A stretch of DNA of 64,000 nucleotides, taken from NCBI RefSeq assembly GCF_004361815.1, contig NZ_SNWA01000001.1, forward strand, positions 1,426,001-1,490,000. Reading direction: 5' to 3'. Shown one piece after another: positions 44,888-57,991 of the stretch (positions within the stretch are counted from its first letter, which is position 1; each line of letters starts with the position of its first letter). Under the pieces are notes generated by a model. It made no database searches, was not told where the DNA came from, and worked only from the letters and a program-made list of their open reading frames with translations. The stretch comes from Paraburkholderia sp. BL10I2N1 (GTDB lineage: Bacteria > Pseudomonadota > Gammaproteobacteria > Burkholderiales > Burkholderiaceae). The translations under genes and the position numbers were made by a program.

Positions 44888-46270
44888 TCGACTAAAAATT
44901 ACCCCTAGTAGATCATCGGAAGTAAACTCACCCGTGATCGAATTCAACTGCTCCTGCGCCAGCCGCAACTCTTCGGCGAAAAGATCGAGTGCCTGCGCAT
45001 TTTGATCCGCGTGTTGCTCGGCCATTGCGAGATGCTCCTGCGCCGCGCGCAGCGCAATCAGATGTCGTTCGCGTGCCAGATACACGCTCTCGGCGCCCGC
45101 CTGCCATCCGGCAATGCGTAGTAGTTCCGCCCGCAGCAGTGTGATCCCATCGCCCTTTTTAGCCGAAAGCCAGACTTCACGCAGATTCGCACCCGCGACA
45201 TCGTCGATCGTATTGACCGATGGTCCGACATCCGTCAGATCGGTCTTGTTCAACACGCGCACGACGGGCACACCCTGGGGAAAACGTGTGGCGATGTTCA
45301 CGTCCTCATCGGTCATGCCGACGCGAGCATCGAGCAGATGCAATACCACATCGGCGCGTTCGATCTCACCCCATGTTCGTTCGATGCCGATCTTCTCGAC
45401 CTCGTCCTGCGTTTCGCGCAGCCCTGCCGTGTCGATCACATGCAGCGGGATCCCTTCGATCTGGATGGTCTGCGTGACCTTGTCGCGCGTCGTGCCGGCG
45501 ATCGGCGTGACGATCGCCAGTTCCGCGCCTGCGAGCGCGTTCAGCAGCGACGATTTGCCGACGTTCGGCTGGCCCGCCAGCACTACCGACAAACCTTCGC
45601 GCAGCAATGCCCCCTGGCGCGCTTCGCCGAGCACGTGCGCAAGCCGCTCGCGAATGCGCGCGAGCTTTCCGCGGGCATCGGCGGCTTCGAGGAAGTCGAT
45701 TTCTTCTTCCGGGAAATCAAGCGTCGCTTCGACCAGCATCCGCAACGTGATGACCTCGTCAACGAGCGCGTGGATGTCGCGCGAAAACGCGCCGTCGAGT
45801 GAGCGGCTCGCAGAGCGTGCGGCGGCCTCGGTACTTGCCTCGATCAGGTCGGCGACTGCTTCGGCCTGCGCGAGATCGAGCTTGTCGTTGAGAAAGGCAC
45901 GCCGCGTGAACTCGCCCGGTTCAGCAAGCCGCAGGCCGAAGGCGCGGCCGGCATCGATACAGCGTTGCAACAGGAGTTGCAGCACGATCGGGCCGCCGTG
46001 TCCCTGCAGTTCCAGAACATGCTCACCGGTGTACGAATTCGGAGCCGGGAAATACAGGGCGATGCCGCGGTCGAGCGCATTGCCGCCGTCGTCGAGGAAC
46101 GGCACGTAGCTCGCATGCCGCGGTGCCAGCAACTGGCCTGTGAGAGCCTGCATCAGCGGACCGGCGGCGGCCTCGCCGGCGCGGCTAAACGAGATCCGCA
46201 CGACGCCGATTCCTCCACGACCGGGTGCTGTGGCGATGGCAACAATCGGATCGGAGTCGGTGGAGAGCAT
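44870..46270 (-). CDS. mnmE: tRNA modification GTPase MnmE (TrmE)
   Basis: A 466-residue GTPase that, with MnmG, adds the carboxymethylaminomethyl or aminomethyl group at U34 of certain tRNAs. An N-terminal tetrahydrofolate-binding domain ([16 protein letters not shown]) is followed by a helical domain that frames the G domain, with Walker [13 protein letters not shown], and ends in the conserved FCIGK with its Cys. Works upstream of MnmC (3.8 kb). The partner mnmG is not in this window. Its 3' end is next to an integrase gene. Confidence 0.97.
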   Translation of the reverse strand: MLSTDSDPIVAIATAPGRGGIGVVRISFSRAGEAAAGPLMQALTGQLLAPRHASYVPFLDDGGNALDRGIALYFPAPNSYTGEHVLELQGHGGPIVLQLLLQRCIDAGRAFGLRLAEPGEFTRRAFLNDKLDLAQAEAVADLIEASTEAAARSASRSLDGAFSRDIHALVDEVITLRMLVEATLDFPEEEIDFLEAADARGKLARIRERLAHVLGEARQGALLREGLSVVLAGQPNVGKSSLLNALAGAELAIVTPIAGTTRDKVTQTIQIEGIPLHVIDTAGLRETQDEVEKIGIERTWGEIERADVVLHLLDARVGMTDEDVNIATRFPQGVPVVRVLNKTDLTDVGPSVNTIDDVAGANLREVWLSAKKGDGITLLRAELLRIAGWQAGAESVYLARERHLIALRAAQEHLAMAEQHADQNAQALDLFAEELRLAQEQLNSITGEFTSDDLLGVIFSRFCIGK

Positions 46271-46481
46271 GGTGGCGGATCGAAGAAACAGGACAAAGAG
46301 GTGGCCGCGAGCGGAGATCGTGCGGCGCCAGGCATTGTAACGCGGGCCTTCCCGGTGCTTGAAGCCGGGGGCGAGGAAACCACGAGCGATGCGAATACCT
46401 GAGACGTTTTCCGATGGCCCTCGAGCGATTCGCGCCGTTCTGCGTCACTGCCGGTAGCGGGCAGCCGCATGCAGAACCCGC

Positions 46482-46512
46482 AAAAAAAGCCGCCCGGCGC
46501 AAACCGGGCGGC
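46482..46512 (-). terminator. Rho-independent terminator of yidC
   Basis: On the minus strand GCCGCCCGG/CCGGGCGGC with a 6-base loop is followed by seven T, about 57 bases beyond the yidC stop. Confidence 0.9.
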
Positions 46513-46568
46513 CTTCTCATTCTCGTGGTGAACGGACCGGAAATCCGCGCCGTTCACTCAAGCCGGCA

Positions 46569-48239
46569 TCAGGCGGCTTTCTTGGTCTTGCTCTGACCCA
46601 TCATCCGCGTGATGTAGTACTGCTGCGCGATCGACAGCACGTTGTTGACCACGTAGTACAGCACGAGGCCAGCCGGGAAGAAGAAGAACATGACCGAGAA
46701 CGCGATCGGCATGAACATCATCATCTTGGCCTGAACCGGATCCGGCGGGGTCGGGTTCAGCTTCGTCTGCAGGAACATCGAGACGGCCATCAGCACCGGA
46801 AGGATGAAGTACGGATCCTGCTGCGACAGATCCTGAATCCACAGGATCCACGGCGCACCGCGCATTTCCACCGACGACAGCAGCACCCAGTACAGCGAGA
46901 TGAACACTGGAATCTGGATCACGACCGGCAGACAGCCGCCGAACGGATTCACCTTCTCGGTCTTGTAAAGCTCCATGAGCGCGGCGTTCATCTTCTGCGG
47001 ATCGCCCTTGAAGCGTTCGCGCAGCGCCTGCATGCGCGGCGTGATCGCTTTCATGCGCGCCATCGACTTGTAGCTCGCCGCCGACAGCGGGAAGAACACG
47101 GCCTTGATGAGGACCGTCAGCAGCACGATCGACCAGCCCCAGTTGCCGACATAGCTGTGGATCTTTTCGAGCAGCCAGAAGAGCGGCTTGGCGATGATCG
47201 TCACATAGCCGTAGTCTTTCACCAGTTCCAGACCCGGCGCGATGGTTTCCAGATTGCGTTCTTCTTCCGGACCGGCGAAGAGGCGCGACGACACGGTAAC
47301 CGACTGCCCCGGCTGGATCGTCGACACCGGCTGCTTCACGCCGACGCGATACAGCGACGGATCGATCTTCTCGACATAGATGTCGCGCTTCGCACCCTGC
47401 TCCGGAATCCAGGCCGACGCGAAGTAATGCTGCACCATCGCGATCCAGCCGTTGTCGGCCGTCGTCGCGTAGTTCGCCTTGTTCTTGTCGATGTCGCTGA
47501 AATCGATCTTCTGGAAGTGATGCTGGTCCGTGTAGACAGCCGGGCCGATGAACGTGTGCGAGAAGCGCGGCGTTTCGACCGGCTGGCTGTCACGCACGAG
47601 TTCCATGTAGAGGGTCGGCGACACCGGCGTCGTGCCGACGTTGACGATCTTCGTGTCGACGCCGATCACATAGCTGCCGCGCGTGAACGTGTAGGTCTTC
47701 ACGACCTTCACGCCACCGCGAACCGGCGACTCGAAGCTCAACTGGAACGACTTCGCATCGGCCGGCAACTCGGTCGGCTGACCGGCGACAGGCGTGAAGA
47801 TGTCGTTGTGGTTCGGGAAATCGCCACCGAGCAGACCCGTGCGCGCCAGATACGTGTGGCTCGCGGTGTGGTCGAACAGCGTGATGTACTGGTCAGGCTG
47901 CTTGCCGTCGCCTTCCTTCACCAGCGACAGCTTCGACAGCGTGCCACCACGCGTATCGATCTGGCCGGAATAGACGTCGGAACGGAAACTGACCAATTGC
48001 GACGTCTGCGCAGCGGGCGCTGTCGCGCCACCAGGGGCGGCAGCCGTGCTAGCCTGCGGCAGATCGGCGGACTGGGTGTCAGATGCCGTCGTGCCAGGCG
48101 GCGCGCCCGGAGCGGTCTTCGTCACCGACGTGTTCGGGAAGAACATCGACGGGCGTCCGTGGTCGCGTTGCCAGTTGTCGAACAGCATGACCGCTGACAT
48201 GAAGAAGATGACCCATAGGACGGTGCGTTTAATATCCAT
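46569..48239 (-). CDS. yidC: Membrane protein insertase YidC
   Basis: A 556-residue insertase that places proteins in the inner membrane alone or with SecYEG. An N-terminal membrane segment ([15 protein letters not shown]) precedes a large periplasmic domain with a Pro/Ala-rich linker near 40-80. The conserved C-terminal five-segment core is also visible ([22 protein letters not shown], then [23 protein letters not shown]). Length typical of Gram-negative YidC. Downstream of yidD, rnpA and rpmH. Confidence 0.97.
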   Translation of the reverse strand: MDIKRTVLWVIFFMSAVMLFDNWQRDHGRPSMFFPNTSVTKTAPGAPPGTTASDTQSADLPQASTAAAPGGATAPAAQTSQLVSFRSDVYSGQIDTRGGTLSKLSLVKEGDGKQPDQYITLFDHTASHTYLARTGLLGGDFPNHNDIFTPVAGQPTELPADAKSFQLSFESPVRGGVKVVKTYTFTRGSYVIGVDTKIVNVGTTPVSPTLYMELVRDSQPVETPRFSHTFIGPAVYTDQHHFQKIDFSDIDKNKANYATTADNGWIAMVQHYFASAWIPEQGAKRDIYVEKIDPSLYRVGVKQPVSTIQPGQSVTVSSRLFAGPEEERNLETIAPGLELVKDYGYVTIIAKPLFWLLEKIHSYVGNWGWSIVLLTVLIKAVFFPLSAASYKSMARMKAITPRMQALRERFKGDPQKMNAALMELYKTEKVNPFGGCLPVVIQIPVFISLYWVLLSSVEMRGAPWILWIQDLSQQDPYFILPVLMAVSMFLQTKLNPTPPDPVQAKMMMFMPIAFSVMFFFFPAGLVLYYVVNNVLSIAQQYYITRMMGQSKTKKAA

Positions 48240-48269
48240 GCGTTGTCTCAGTGTCGATGGAACGGCGCG

Positions 48270-48500
48270 TCAGCGCTTTTCAGAAGTGGGAGGCGGGACA
48301 AGATCGATGCCGCCCGCAGAAAACGGATGGCAGCGGCACAGGCGCCTGGCGGCGAGGTAAGTACCACGCGCGGCGCCATGATACTGGATTGCTTCGCGCG
48401 CGTAATCCGAACAGGAAGGGTAAAAACGGCACCGGCTGCCGAGCAGGGGGCTCACGGCAACCTTGTAGAAACGCAATAAAGCGAAAAGTACCGTTTGCAT
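48270..48500 (-). CDS. yidD: Membrane protein insertion efficiency factor YidD
   Basis: A 76-residue protein from ATG 48500 ([21 protein letters not shown]), with the family core [15 protein letters not shown] and CHPFSAGG. It assists YidC. ATG 48578 overlaps the rnpA stop (ATGA) and would add a basic 26-residue extension; translational coupling makes that start possible, but family length favours 48500. The rest of the open frame further upstream is rnpA shadow. Confidence 0.9.
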   Translation of the reverse strand: MQTVLFALLRFYKVAVSPLLGSRCRFYPSCSDYAREAIQYHGAARGTYLAARRLCRCHPFSAGGIDLVPPPTSEKR

Positions 48501-48574
48501 GGCAAGTGCGGCCAGCCTGCGCCGCGCTACATAGAGTGGCAGTCGACGCGACCGCAGACGGGCCGCGGGAGGCG

Positions 48575-49069
48575 TCATTCCGTCGCGGGCATTTCTGCCG
48601 GCGGCGCCTGACGGCGCGCGATTTCGCGAGCCGCCTTGTCGAGCAGCGCTTCGATCTCGCTCTTGCACAACGCTTTCAGGGGCGGCGACGAAGCGGCGGG
48701 CATCGCCTTCCTGTCGAACTTCGTGTGCAGGCGCAGCAACACATCCCAGCCGCCGAACTCCGCACGCCGCACCCTGAAGGCTTCGCGCGCAATGCGGCGC
48801 ACCAGATTGCGGGTGACCGCGCGCGGCGCATACTTCTTGCCGATCACAAGGCCGAGGCGCGCTTGGTTGCCCGTCGGACGGCCGTAGACGACGAAATAAG
48901 CAGACCGGCGCCACGGGCGCAAACGAAAAACGGATGAAAATTCATCCGTTTTTAGTAGCCTTGCGGCTTTGGGAAAGGCGGCTTGCGCTCGCAACGGAAC
49001 TGAGCCCTGCTGCGGCGCCCCAGCCGTTCCCGCGATGCGGGCGTCGGACATAGCGCGCAATCGTCGCAA
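48575..49069 (-). CDS. rnpA: Ribonuclease P protein component RnpA
   Basis: Up to 164 residues. Protein cofactor of RNase P in tRNA 5' maturation. The RNR-type RNA-binding motif appears as [19 protein letters not shown], with AYFVVYGRP upstream. The start is uncertain: ATG 49069 is close to the rpmH stop, and ATG 49051 (MSDARIAG) is an alternative; the N-terminal 30 residues are not conserved in the family. The C-terminal tail is Ala/Pro-rich. Confidence 0.93.
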   Translation of the reverse strand: MRRLRAMSDARIAGTAGAPQQGSVPLRAQAAFPKAARLLKTDEFSSVFRLRPWRRSAYFVVYGRPTGNQARLGLVIGKKYAPRAVTRNLVRRIAREAFRVRRAEFGGWDVLLRLHTKFDRKAMPAASSPPLKALCKSEIEALLDKAAREIARRQAPPAEMPATE

Positions 49070-49074
49070 CAGCC

Positions 49075-49209
49075 TTAGATGGCGAGGCGCTTGCGGCCCT
49101 TCGCGCGGCGTGCGTTGATCACTTTGCGGCCCCCGGCGGTCTTCATGCGAACGCGGAAGCCATGGGTGCGCTTGCGGCGCGTCACGGAAGGTTGATAAGT
49201 ACGTTTCAT
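49075..49209 (-). CDS. rpmH: 50S ribosomal protein L34
   Basis: A 44-residue ribosomal protein found by direct reading: it begins MKRTYQPS, contains [12 protein letters not shown], and ends GRKRLAI. Complete and canonical. It is the first gene of the rpmH-rnpA-yidD-yidC series, transcribed away from dnaA; GAGAGCAAC lies upstream of the ATG. Confidence 0.98.
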
Positions 49210-49600
49210 GTTGCTCTCACTTTGCAGAGAATTAACCGCGCGAGCATCGCGGAAAGTGCAATGGCCGGTGGTTCGAAAATTGGTTTTCGCGGAACCCGCT
49301 ATTTAAACCGGTTTTCTCTTGGTCGTCAATAGCTTAGAGAGATGTTCCACAGGTTGGGTAGGCGCCCGTCATTGATCGGTCCCTGTGGATAACTCCCTTC
49401 GCGGCGTTGTTTGGCGGTAGAATCTCGCCTTACTTCCCAAAAATCATGCACGCCGCTCCGGCTCGCTTGCCCTCCGCAAACCCTTGTGGCACAAGCGCCT
49501 GGAGCCTGTCCGCTCGGCTGTACCGGGCCTTGTTGCGCCTTCGGTGGGAGGCGCGGCGAGGGCGGCCGCGGGCCGCTGTGCACAAAACTATAGCAACTCG
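49210..49600. other. rpmH-dnaA intergenic region, classical origin position
   Basis: A 391-base divergent region. It has one perfect DnaA box (49384-49392, minus) and one weaker box, TGTTCCACA, at 49343-49351, plus an AT-richer segment near 49290-49320. This could autoregulate dnaA or be an origin, but the box density is lower than in the 3.5-3.8 kb segment. Confidence 0.55.
49384..49392 (-). promoter_or_regulatory. DnaA box upstream of dnaA
   Basis: TGTGGATAA on the plus strand, perfect complement of TTATCCACA, 209 bases before the dnaA start. Confidence 0.65.
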
Positions 49601-51148
49601 ATGAATGATTTCTGGCAACACTGTTCCGCACTGCTAGAGCGTGAACTCACGCCCCAGCAGTACGTGACGTGGATCAAACCGTTGGCCCTGGTCGCCTTCG
49701 ACGCCGATGCAAATACCTTGTGCATTGCCGCGCCCAACCGCTTCAAGCTCGATTGGGTGAAGAGCCAGTTTTCGGGTCGCATTGCTGATCTGGCCCGCGA
49801 TTTCTGGCAGGCGCCGGTCGATGTCCAGTTCGTTCTCGATCCCAAGGCCGGCATGCGGGCACCCGCGCCGCAACCGCAGTCGCGCCCGATGACCGCTTCC
49901 ATGAATTCCGGCGCCGCCGTGGACGCCGCAGTGGGCGCCGTCCAGGCCGCGCACGCCGCCCGCGCGGGCGCCCATGCCGCACACGCCGCCGCGACGCACA
50001 CCGCCGACGATGGCGCCGACCTCGACCTCCCTAGCCTCGACGCGAACGAAGCCGCCGCCGCGCGCCGCACGTGGCGCCCGGGTTCGGGCGCGAGCGCCGG
50101 CAGCGGTGAAAACGACTCGATGTACGAGCGTTCGAAACTGAACCCCGTGCTTACCTTCGACAACTTCGTGACCGGCAAGGCGAACCAGCTGGCGCGCGCC
50201 GCGGCGATTCAGGTCGCTGACAATCCGGGCATCTCGTACAACCCGCTGTTCCTTTACGGCGGCGTGGGCCTCGGCAAGACTCACCTGATTCATGCGATCG
50301 GCAACCAACTGCTGATGGACAAGGCCGGCGCGCGGATTCGCTATATTCACGCCGAGCAATATGTATCGGACGTGGTGAAGGCCTACCAGCGCAAGGCGTT
50401 CGACGACTTCAAGCGCTACTACCACTCGCTCGACCTGCTGCTGATCGACGATATCCAGTTCTTTTCCGGCAAGTCGCGCACCCAGGAGGAGTTTTTCTAC
50501 GCGTTCGAAGCTCTGGTCGCGAACAAGGCGCAGGTGATCATCACCAGCGACACGTACCCGAAGGAAATCTCGGGTATCGACGACCGCCTCATCTCGCGCT
50601 TCGACTCCGGCCTGACGGTCGCGATCGAGCCGCCCGAGCTGGAAATGCGCGTCGCGATCCTGATGCGCAAGGCGCAGTCGGAAGGCGTGAGCCTGAACGA
50701 AGACGTCGCGTTCTTCGTCGCCAAGCATCTGCGCTCGAACGTGCGCGAACTCGAAGGCGCGCTGCGCAAGATCCTCGCGTACTCGAAATTCCACGGCCGC
50801 GAAATCTCGATCGAACTGACGAAAGAAGCACTGAAAGACCTGCTGACGGTGCAGAACCGGCAGATTTCGGTGGAAAACATCCAGAAGACGGTCGCCGACT
50901 TTTACAACATCAAGGTCGCCGACATGTATTCGAAGAAGCGTCCGGCGAACATCGCGCGGCCGCGCCAGATCGCGATGTATCTGGCGAAGGAGCTGACGCA
51001 GAAAAGTCTGCCGGAAATTGGCGAGCTTTTCGGGGGCCGGGATCACACCACGGTGCTGCACGCGGTGCGCAAGATCGCCGACGAGCGCAGCAAGGATGCT
51101 CAACTGAATCACGAGCTGCACGTTTTAGAGCAAACACTTAAAGGTTGA
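49601..51148 (+). CDS. dnaA: Chromosomal replication initiator DnaA
   Basis: A 515-residue initiator. Domain I ([21 protein letters not shown]) is followed by a long Ala/His/Pro-rich linker (about 85-165). The AAA+ domain has Walker [10 protein letters not shown] near 220 and Walker B LLIDDIQF near 280, and the C-terminal DNA-binding helices include [14 protein letters not shown] near 478. The frame opens at 49484, but ATG 49601 is where all DnaA proteins begin. Heads the dnaA-dnaN-gyrB series. Confidence 0.98.
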   Translation: MNDFWQHCSALLERELTPQQYVTWIKPLALVAFDADANTLCIAAPNRFKLDWVKSQFSGRIADLARDFWQAPVDVQFVLDPKAGMRAPAPQPQSRPMTASMNSGAAVDAAVGAVQAAHAARAGAHAAHAAATHTADDGADLDLPSLDANEAAAARRTWRPGSGASAGSGENDSMYERSKLNPVLTFDNFVTGKANQLARAAAIQVADNPGISYNPLFLYGGVGLGKTHLIHAIGNQLLMDKAGARIRYIHAEQYVSDVVKAYQRKAFDDFKRYYHSLDLLLIDDIQFFSGKSRTQEEFFYAFEALVANKAQVIITSDTYPKEISGIDDRLISRFDSGLTVAIEPPELEMRVAILMRKAQSEGVSLNEDVAFFVAKHLRSNVRELEGALRKILAYSKFHGREISIELTKEALKDLLTVQNRQISVENIQKTVADFYNIKVADMYSKKRPANIARPRQIAMYLAKELTQKSLPEIGELFGGRDHTTVLHAVRKIADERSKDAQLNHELHVLEQTLKG

Positions 51149-51370
51149 GTGGCCGACCCGGTAAATTCGATCTGTTTATTTCGCAACTCGCCCCCAATTT
51201 AGTGGAGCGGTTCCGTTTTCAGGCACAATACAGGTTTAACCGCCCGGCGGCCGCGGGCGGATTTCACGCCGTGACTGGCGCAGCGTGGCGCCAGCCAGCG
51301 GGGGGCGGGGCCACGCGCAACACAGCTGCCGGACGAGGCGCGCAGGCCGTCACATCAACGAAGGAACTCT

Positions 51371-52474
51371 ATGCAACTGGTCAAGACCGAACGCGATAAC
51401 CTCCTCAGGCCGCTGCAAACTGTGAGCGGCATCGTCGAACGCCGCCATACGTTGCCGATCCTCGCCAATTTGCTGATTACCAAGAACGGTCCTGACGTGT
51501 CGTTCCTGTCGACGGACCTCGAGCTTCAGATCACCACGCACGCTGATTTCGGTGTCGGTGGCGAGTCCGTCGCCACTACGGTCGCGGCGCGCAAGCTGCT
51601 CGACATCCTGCGCGCCATGCCGGAAGGCCAGGTGAGCCTGACCCTGTCCGACAAGCGTCTCACGGTGCAATCCGGCAAGAGCCGCTTTGCGCTCCAGACG
51701 CTCGCCGCCGACGAGTTTCCAACCGTCGCTCAGGCAAAAGACTTCGGCGCGAACCTTTCGGTTCCCCAGAAAACGTTCCGCCAACTGCTCGGCATGGTCC
51801 ACTTCGCGATGGCGCAGCAGGACATCCGTTACTACCTGAATGGCATGCTGCTGGTGGTGGACGGCGACCAGCTGATGGCAGTCGCGACCGACGGTCACCG
51901 TCTGGCATTCTCGTCGATGAAGATTGAAGGCTCGTTCCCGCGTCAGGAAGTGATCATCCCGCGCAAAACGATTCTCGAGCTGCAGCGTCTCCTGGAAGAC
52001 ATCGACGACGTGTTGAAGATCGATATCGCGCCTACCCAGGTGAAGTTCATCTTTGGCCAGGTCGAACTGGTGTCGAAGCTGGTGGAAGGCAAGTTCCCCG
52101 ACTTCCAGCGCGTGATTCCGAAGTCGCACAAGAATACGTTTGTGATCGGCCGCGAAGAACTGCAACGCTCGCTGCAGCGTGCCGCGATTCTGACCTCGGA
52201 CAAATTCAAGGGCGTACGCTGCATCATCGAGCCGGGCCAGCTGAAGATCATGTCCACCAACGCGGACCAGGAAGAGGCGCAGGAAGAACTGGAAATCGCT
52301 TACGACGGCGACAGCGTCGATATCGGGTTCAACGTCACGTATCTGCTCGACGTGCTCGCGAACCTGAAGGTCGACATGCTGCAGGTAAGCCTCGGCGATG
52401 CCAGTTCGAGCGCGCTGATCACGATTCCTGAGAACGACGAATTCAAGTACGTAGTGATGCCGATGCGCATCTGA
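51371..52474 (+). CDS. dnaN: DNA polymerase III sliding clamp (beta subunit)
   Basis: A 367-residue clamp with three repeated domains. It begins MQLVKTERDNLLRPLQTVSG and ends YVVMPMRI, both characteristic of DnaN. GAAGGAAC precedes the ATG. It lies 222 bases after dnaA, so it may have its own promoter as well. Confidence 0.98.
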   Translation: MQLVKTERDNLLRPLQTVSGIVERRHTLPILANLLITKNGPDVSFLSTDLELQITTHADFGVGGESVATTVAARKLLDILRAMPEGQVSLTLSDKRLTVQSGKSRFALQTLAADEFPTVAQAKDFGANLSVPQKTFRQLLGMVHFAMAQQDIRYYLNGMLLVVDGDQLMAVATDGHRLAFSSMKIEGSFPRQEVIIPRKTILELQRLLEDIDDVLKIDIAPTQVKFIFGQVELVSKLVEGKFPDFQRVIPKSHKNTFVIGREELQRSLQRAAILTSDKFKGVRCIIEPGQLKIMSTNADQEEAQEELEIAYDGDSVDIGFNVTYLLDVLANLKVDMLQVSLGDASSSALITIPENDEFKYVVMPMRI

Positions 52475-52498
52475 CGCGTTCGACAACAAGAAGACATC

Positions 52499-52526
52499 AA
52501 GGGGCGCAGTGCCCCTTTGGCGTTTT
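52499..52526 (+). terminator. Possible terminator or attenuator between dnaN and gyrB
   Basis: AAGGGGC/GCCCCTT around a 5-base loop, then TTGGCGTTTTT. Moderately strong. Confidence 0.5.
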
Positions 52527-52539
52527 TATGGTGTTTTGA

Positions 52540-55059
<2,520 letters not shown>

Positions 55060-55176
55060 ACGTTGTGTAGCGGGAACCATAAAGCAGAGATTTTGGGAAG
55101 CATCCGTTGAGACATCTATTGATGGATGTGCCCTGATAGCTCAGGTTGAGGGTACCTAGCCTGACGTCACACCAGC

Positions 55177-55215
55177 AAGAGCAACGGCCGCCTCACTGAG
55201 GTGGCCGTTGCTCTT
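55177..55215. terminator. Bidirectional hairpin between gyrB and the specificity gene
   Basis: An 18-base stem beginning AAGAGCAACGGCC, one G-U type mismatch, loop ACT, ending GGCCGTTGCTCTT and a short T-rich tail. It sits between two convergent genes, so it probably terminates both. Confidence 0.7.
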
Positions 55216-55331
55216 TCAATCTACGCAACAATCACTAGCCGCACACGTCACGATAGGTAAACGCGTGCGTGCTATTTTTGGGACATGGCCTTTTCCGCTT
55301 TTCCTTCCCTTCAAAGATCAAATCTGTCAGA

Positions 55332-56147
55332 TCAGATCAAAAGCGCCTGCGCTTCCGTGCTCGCGTTGCTGCCATCGGTTGTCAGCCCGGGTAGCGATCG
55401 AATCGTCTCCTGAATATCGGCAATGGTGATCGGTATGCTCCCGGACTCCGCGTTTTCCATGGCGTCTGGCATAACCGTCCTGCCGCTCAAGCGGGACGTA
55501 ATTTCGCCCAGTGTCTGATTCCATGCATAGTTGGCTTTTCTCATGGCCTGGTCGCGTGCGTCCAAAGCCTGGACTACCAACAACGCTATCCTGTCTTGCT
55601 CTTCAGCCGGCGGGACAGGAATCAATGTCTTTGCAACGTCCTCGTCAAGTATTGCAGGATAACTCGACCCGGTACTCCACTTGCGGAATTGCTCAAGAGT
55701 ACTGGGCAACCGAAGCGCAAAATGCAGATAAAACGGATTGACGTCGTCGCGAGCCCGGACGACCGAAAAGCCAGTGGAGGCAATCTGGTCGTGATATTTC
55801 CGGGGCACGACTGCAATCGCACCTCGCGTAGGGCGACATGTCGAGATCAATATATCGAACGCTCGCACAACCTTTCTCGCACGAGACGGCGCCTCCGCCC
55901 CTTCCAGGTCTTGAGGATTCGCTACTGATCCCGTTGCGACATCCACGCTTGAAATGTCCAGATACTGAAATGGAACGTCTGGCAGCCGGGTCGGATCTCT
56001 TTTGTCTTTCGCTACGTTGGCGACTTCGTCGACACGGCGCAGGATGTCCGCAGGAAAAGACTTGATGCCCTCCGGCGGCAAGTGGAAATCAATATCCCAT
56101 CGGCCGGCGGCCTGCAACTCGCGAAGCGATTTTACGAGTCGTTTCAT
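55332..56147 (-). CDS. Single-TRD restriction-modification specificity subunit (HsdS/BcgIB-like)
   Basis: A 271-residue target-recognition protein. One type I S-type target-recognition domain (about 40-180, YLDISSVD ... RPTRGAIAVVPRKY ... YPAILDEDV) is followed by one conserved coiled coil (PPAEEQDRIALLVVQALDARDQAM). Type I HsdS normally has two of each in about 400 residues. ATG 56147 overlaps the stop of the methylase-nuclease gene (ATGA). It should give the sequence specificity for both modification and cleavage. Confidence 0.88.
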   Translation of the reverse strand: MKRLVKSLRELQAAGRWDIDFHLPPEGIKSFPADILRRVDEVANVAKDKRDPTRLPDVPFQYLDISSVDVATGSVANPQDLEGAEAPSRARKVVRAFDILISTCRPTRGAIAVVPRKYHDQIASTGFSVVRARDDVNPFYLHFALRLPSTLEQFRKWSTGSSYPAILDEDVAKTLIPVPPAEEQDRIALLVVQALDARDQAMRKANYAWNQTLGEITSRLSGRTVMPDAMENAESGSIPITIADIQETIRSLPGLTTDGSNASTEAQALLI

Positions 56148-57991
56148 TGCCACGACACCTCTTGATGGAAGGCCAACATGGCCGCCTGAATTTCCGATCC
56201 AGCCTCGGGCCGCCCCGTGGCGTCGTAGCCCAGATTCTCAACCTCACAGAGGAATGTCTTATCCGAAGGGGATGGCCGCTCATCCTCTCTCAATCGCTGC
56301 ACAATACAGAGGCAGGTCTTTACCAGCGCCCCATACGGAGTAAAAGCCTCCTCCGGGAAGAAAAAGATCCCCTTTAATCTTGCGACGCCCTCAAGCCATT
56401 TTCGGACGAACAAGGCACTTTTTCCCTTCATCAGATGTTCTGGTAATACGATCGCCATCCGCCCGCCCGGCCGCAAGAATTGCAGGCTGCGCTCCAGGCC
56501 GAGAATTTCCAGCGGAAGCGACTTTTTCCTATGTCCAAGCTCGAATCTTCCCATCATCTCCATCGTCTCTTGCCGCATGATGCTGCCGAAAGGAGGATTG
56601 GTCAGTACCACATCGAAAACTGCTGGATCGGCGTGCCCGTTGTCACGCAGAGCGTTAATGTCCGGATAGTTGTTGAAACTCAGGAGAGCGTCCTGGTTCC
56701 GGATGTTGGTATGCCCGTCATCGTTCAGCATCATGTCGGTCATCGCAATGCGGACCATGCGATCCGATTTCTCGATACCGTGCAAGTGAAAGCACTTGAA
56801 CTCATGCAGTTCATGCGGAGTCAATGTTCTTCCTTGCTCGCGCACGACGTATTGCGACGCTTTCGTCAAGAAATGGCCTGACCCACAGAACGGATCAAGG
56901 ATCAATTCATCGGCCTTGGGTTGAATTAACCCAACCGCAAGCTCCACGATCGGATCGGGAGTGAAATACTGACCCATGCCAGCCCGGATCGCGGGCCCCA
57001 GCACTTTCTGGAACGCGCGACCTTTGATGTCGGCTTGACTGTCTAAAAGAGAAAACTCTTGCAGCCGGTCAACCACGCGATACAAGGCTGAATCCGACAG
57101 CCTTATTTGTGATCTGAAGACACCTCTTGACCGCTCGTATCCGGGGATGCGTTCGGTGTTGACGTCGAGATCGGCTGCGCGAGCCGCGTCATAGAGGACT
57201 CGAATATTGGAGGCAACCTCGGACGCGTTGCTGACGCCATAAGCCTGAAACGCAAAAGGGGTACCGAGCGGCTGTTTCGCGGTCTGCCGCTCGTCATAGA
57301 CTTTCGTGTAAATGATCTTGCAGATCTCGTCTAACGCCTCATCCGCATGCAAGCCGTCGACATCTCGGGCTGCGCTGTGGCAATCGAATAGAACGCGTTC
57401 GTAGTCAGCGTTGAGAAGCTTCAGTCCTGTGCTTCGTCCCTCGCGCTGCTCTGGCATCTCTCGTACCAGTTGAACCTTGTAGCGCGCCTCGAGCCCGTAT
57501 GAAGGAAGGTCGGCGATAAGTTCAAAGCCGCCTGGATCGATCTTCTTCCGCAACGTCCTCACTCGATCGCCATCGGTGATCAGGCCGATGGTGGCTGTAT
57601 GAGTGGACGACAGGTACGCTTCCAGCTGCCGTTCAGCCTCCTTGAATTCGTCGTTGGGTATTCCGCGCCTTTTTGTCTCGACATACAGGAAGGTGCGTCG
57701 ACTGGTATTCCTGATCGAGATATCGGCTTCCTTTTCGGTCGAGCCCATCCTCACCGGCTCGTCGATGACGATGCGCTCGCCGATCCACTCCACTGGATAC
57801 CGGTAAGCGTCAAGCAGGCGCCGCAACGCCCACTGCCGGACGAATTCCGCGATGCTCCGCTCGGCACCTTCGTAGGTCTCGTGAGCCTGAAACCACGCCT
57901 CCGCCCGACGTCTGGCGTCCAGCACGTCGACATGTCCGGGGAAAAGCCACTGGTCCGGGGGAATAAGTTCGAATCCACCTATCGCTGCCAT
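56144..57991 (-). CDS. Fused restriction endonuclease-N6-adenine methylase (BcgI-A-like)
   Basis: About 615 residues. The N-terminal type I R-like nuclease domain has a PD-(D/E)XK site: Asp90 in EADISI and Glu105-x-Lys107 in YVETK. A helical region (about 190-340) precedes an N6-adenine methylase with SAM motif DPFCGSGHF near 365 and catalytic NPPF near 463. The design, RM fusion plus separate small S subunit, matches BcgI-like type IIB enzymes and type I relatives without a translocase. ATG 57991 begins the homologous part; the frame opens at 58084. Codon use is less GC3-rich than the flanks, suggesting transfer. Confidence 0.87.
   Translation of the reverse strand: MAAIGGFELIPPDQWLFPGHVDVLDARRRAEAWFQAHETYEGAERSIAEFVRQWALRRLLDAYRYPVEWIGERIVIDEPVRMGSTEKEADISIRNTSRRTFLYVETKRRGIPNDEFKEAERQLEAYLSSTHTATIGLITDGDRVRTLRKKIDPGGFELIADLPSYGLEARYKVQLVREMPEQREGRSTGLKLLNADYERVLFDCHSAARDVDGLHADEALDEICKIIYTKVYDERQTAKQPLGTPFAFQAYGVSNASEVASNIRVLYDAARAADLDVNTERIPGYERSRGVFRSQIRLSDSALYRVVDRLQEFSLLDSQADIKGRAFQKVLGPAIRAGMGQYFTPDPIVELAVGLIQPKADELILDPFCGSGHFLTKASQYVVREQGRTLTPHELHEFKCFHLHGIEKSDRMVRIAMTDMMLNDDGHTNIRNQDALLSFNNYPDINALRDNGHADPAVFDVVLTNPPFGSIMRQETMEMMGRFELGHRKKSLPLEILGLERSLQFLRPGGRMAIVLPEHLMKGKSALFVRKWLEGVARLKGIFFFPEEAFTPYGALVKTCLCIVQRLREDERPSPSDKTFLCEVENLGYDATGRPEAGSEIQAAMLAFHQEVSWQ

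Noticed and set aside
49634..51121. 495-codon open frame antisense to dnaA
   Set aside because: Mirror-frame shadow created by the high GC3 of dnaA; dnaA is unmistakable.
55060..55331. Possible tRNA gene after gyrB, because GATAGCTCAGGTTGAGGGTACC resembles a tRNA D-arm
   Set aside because: No anticodon arm, T-arm or acceptor pairing could be assembled from the flanking bases.
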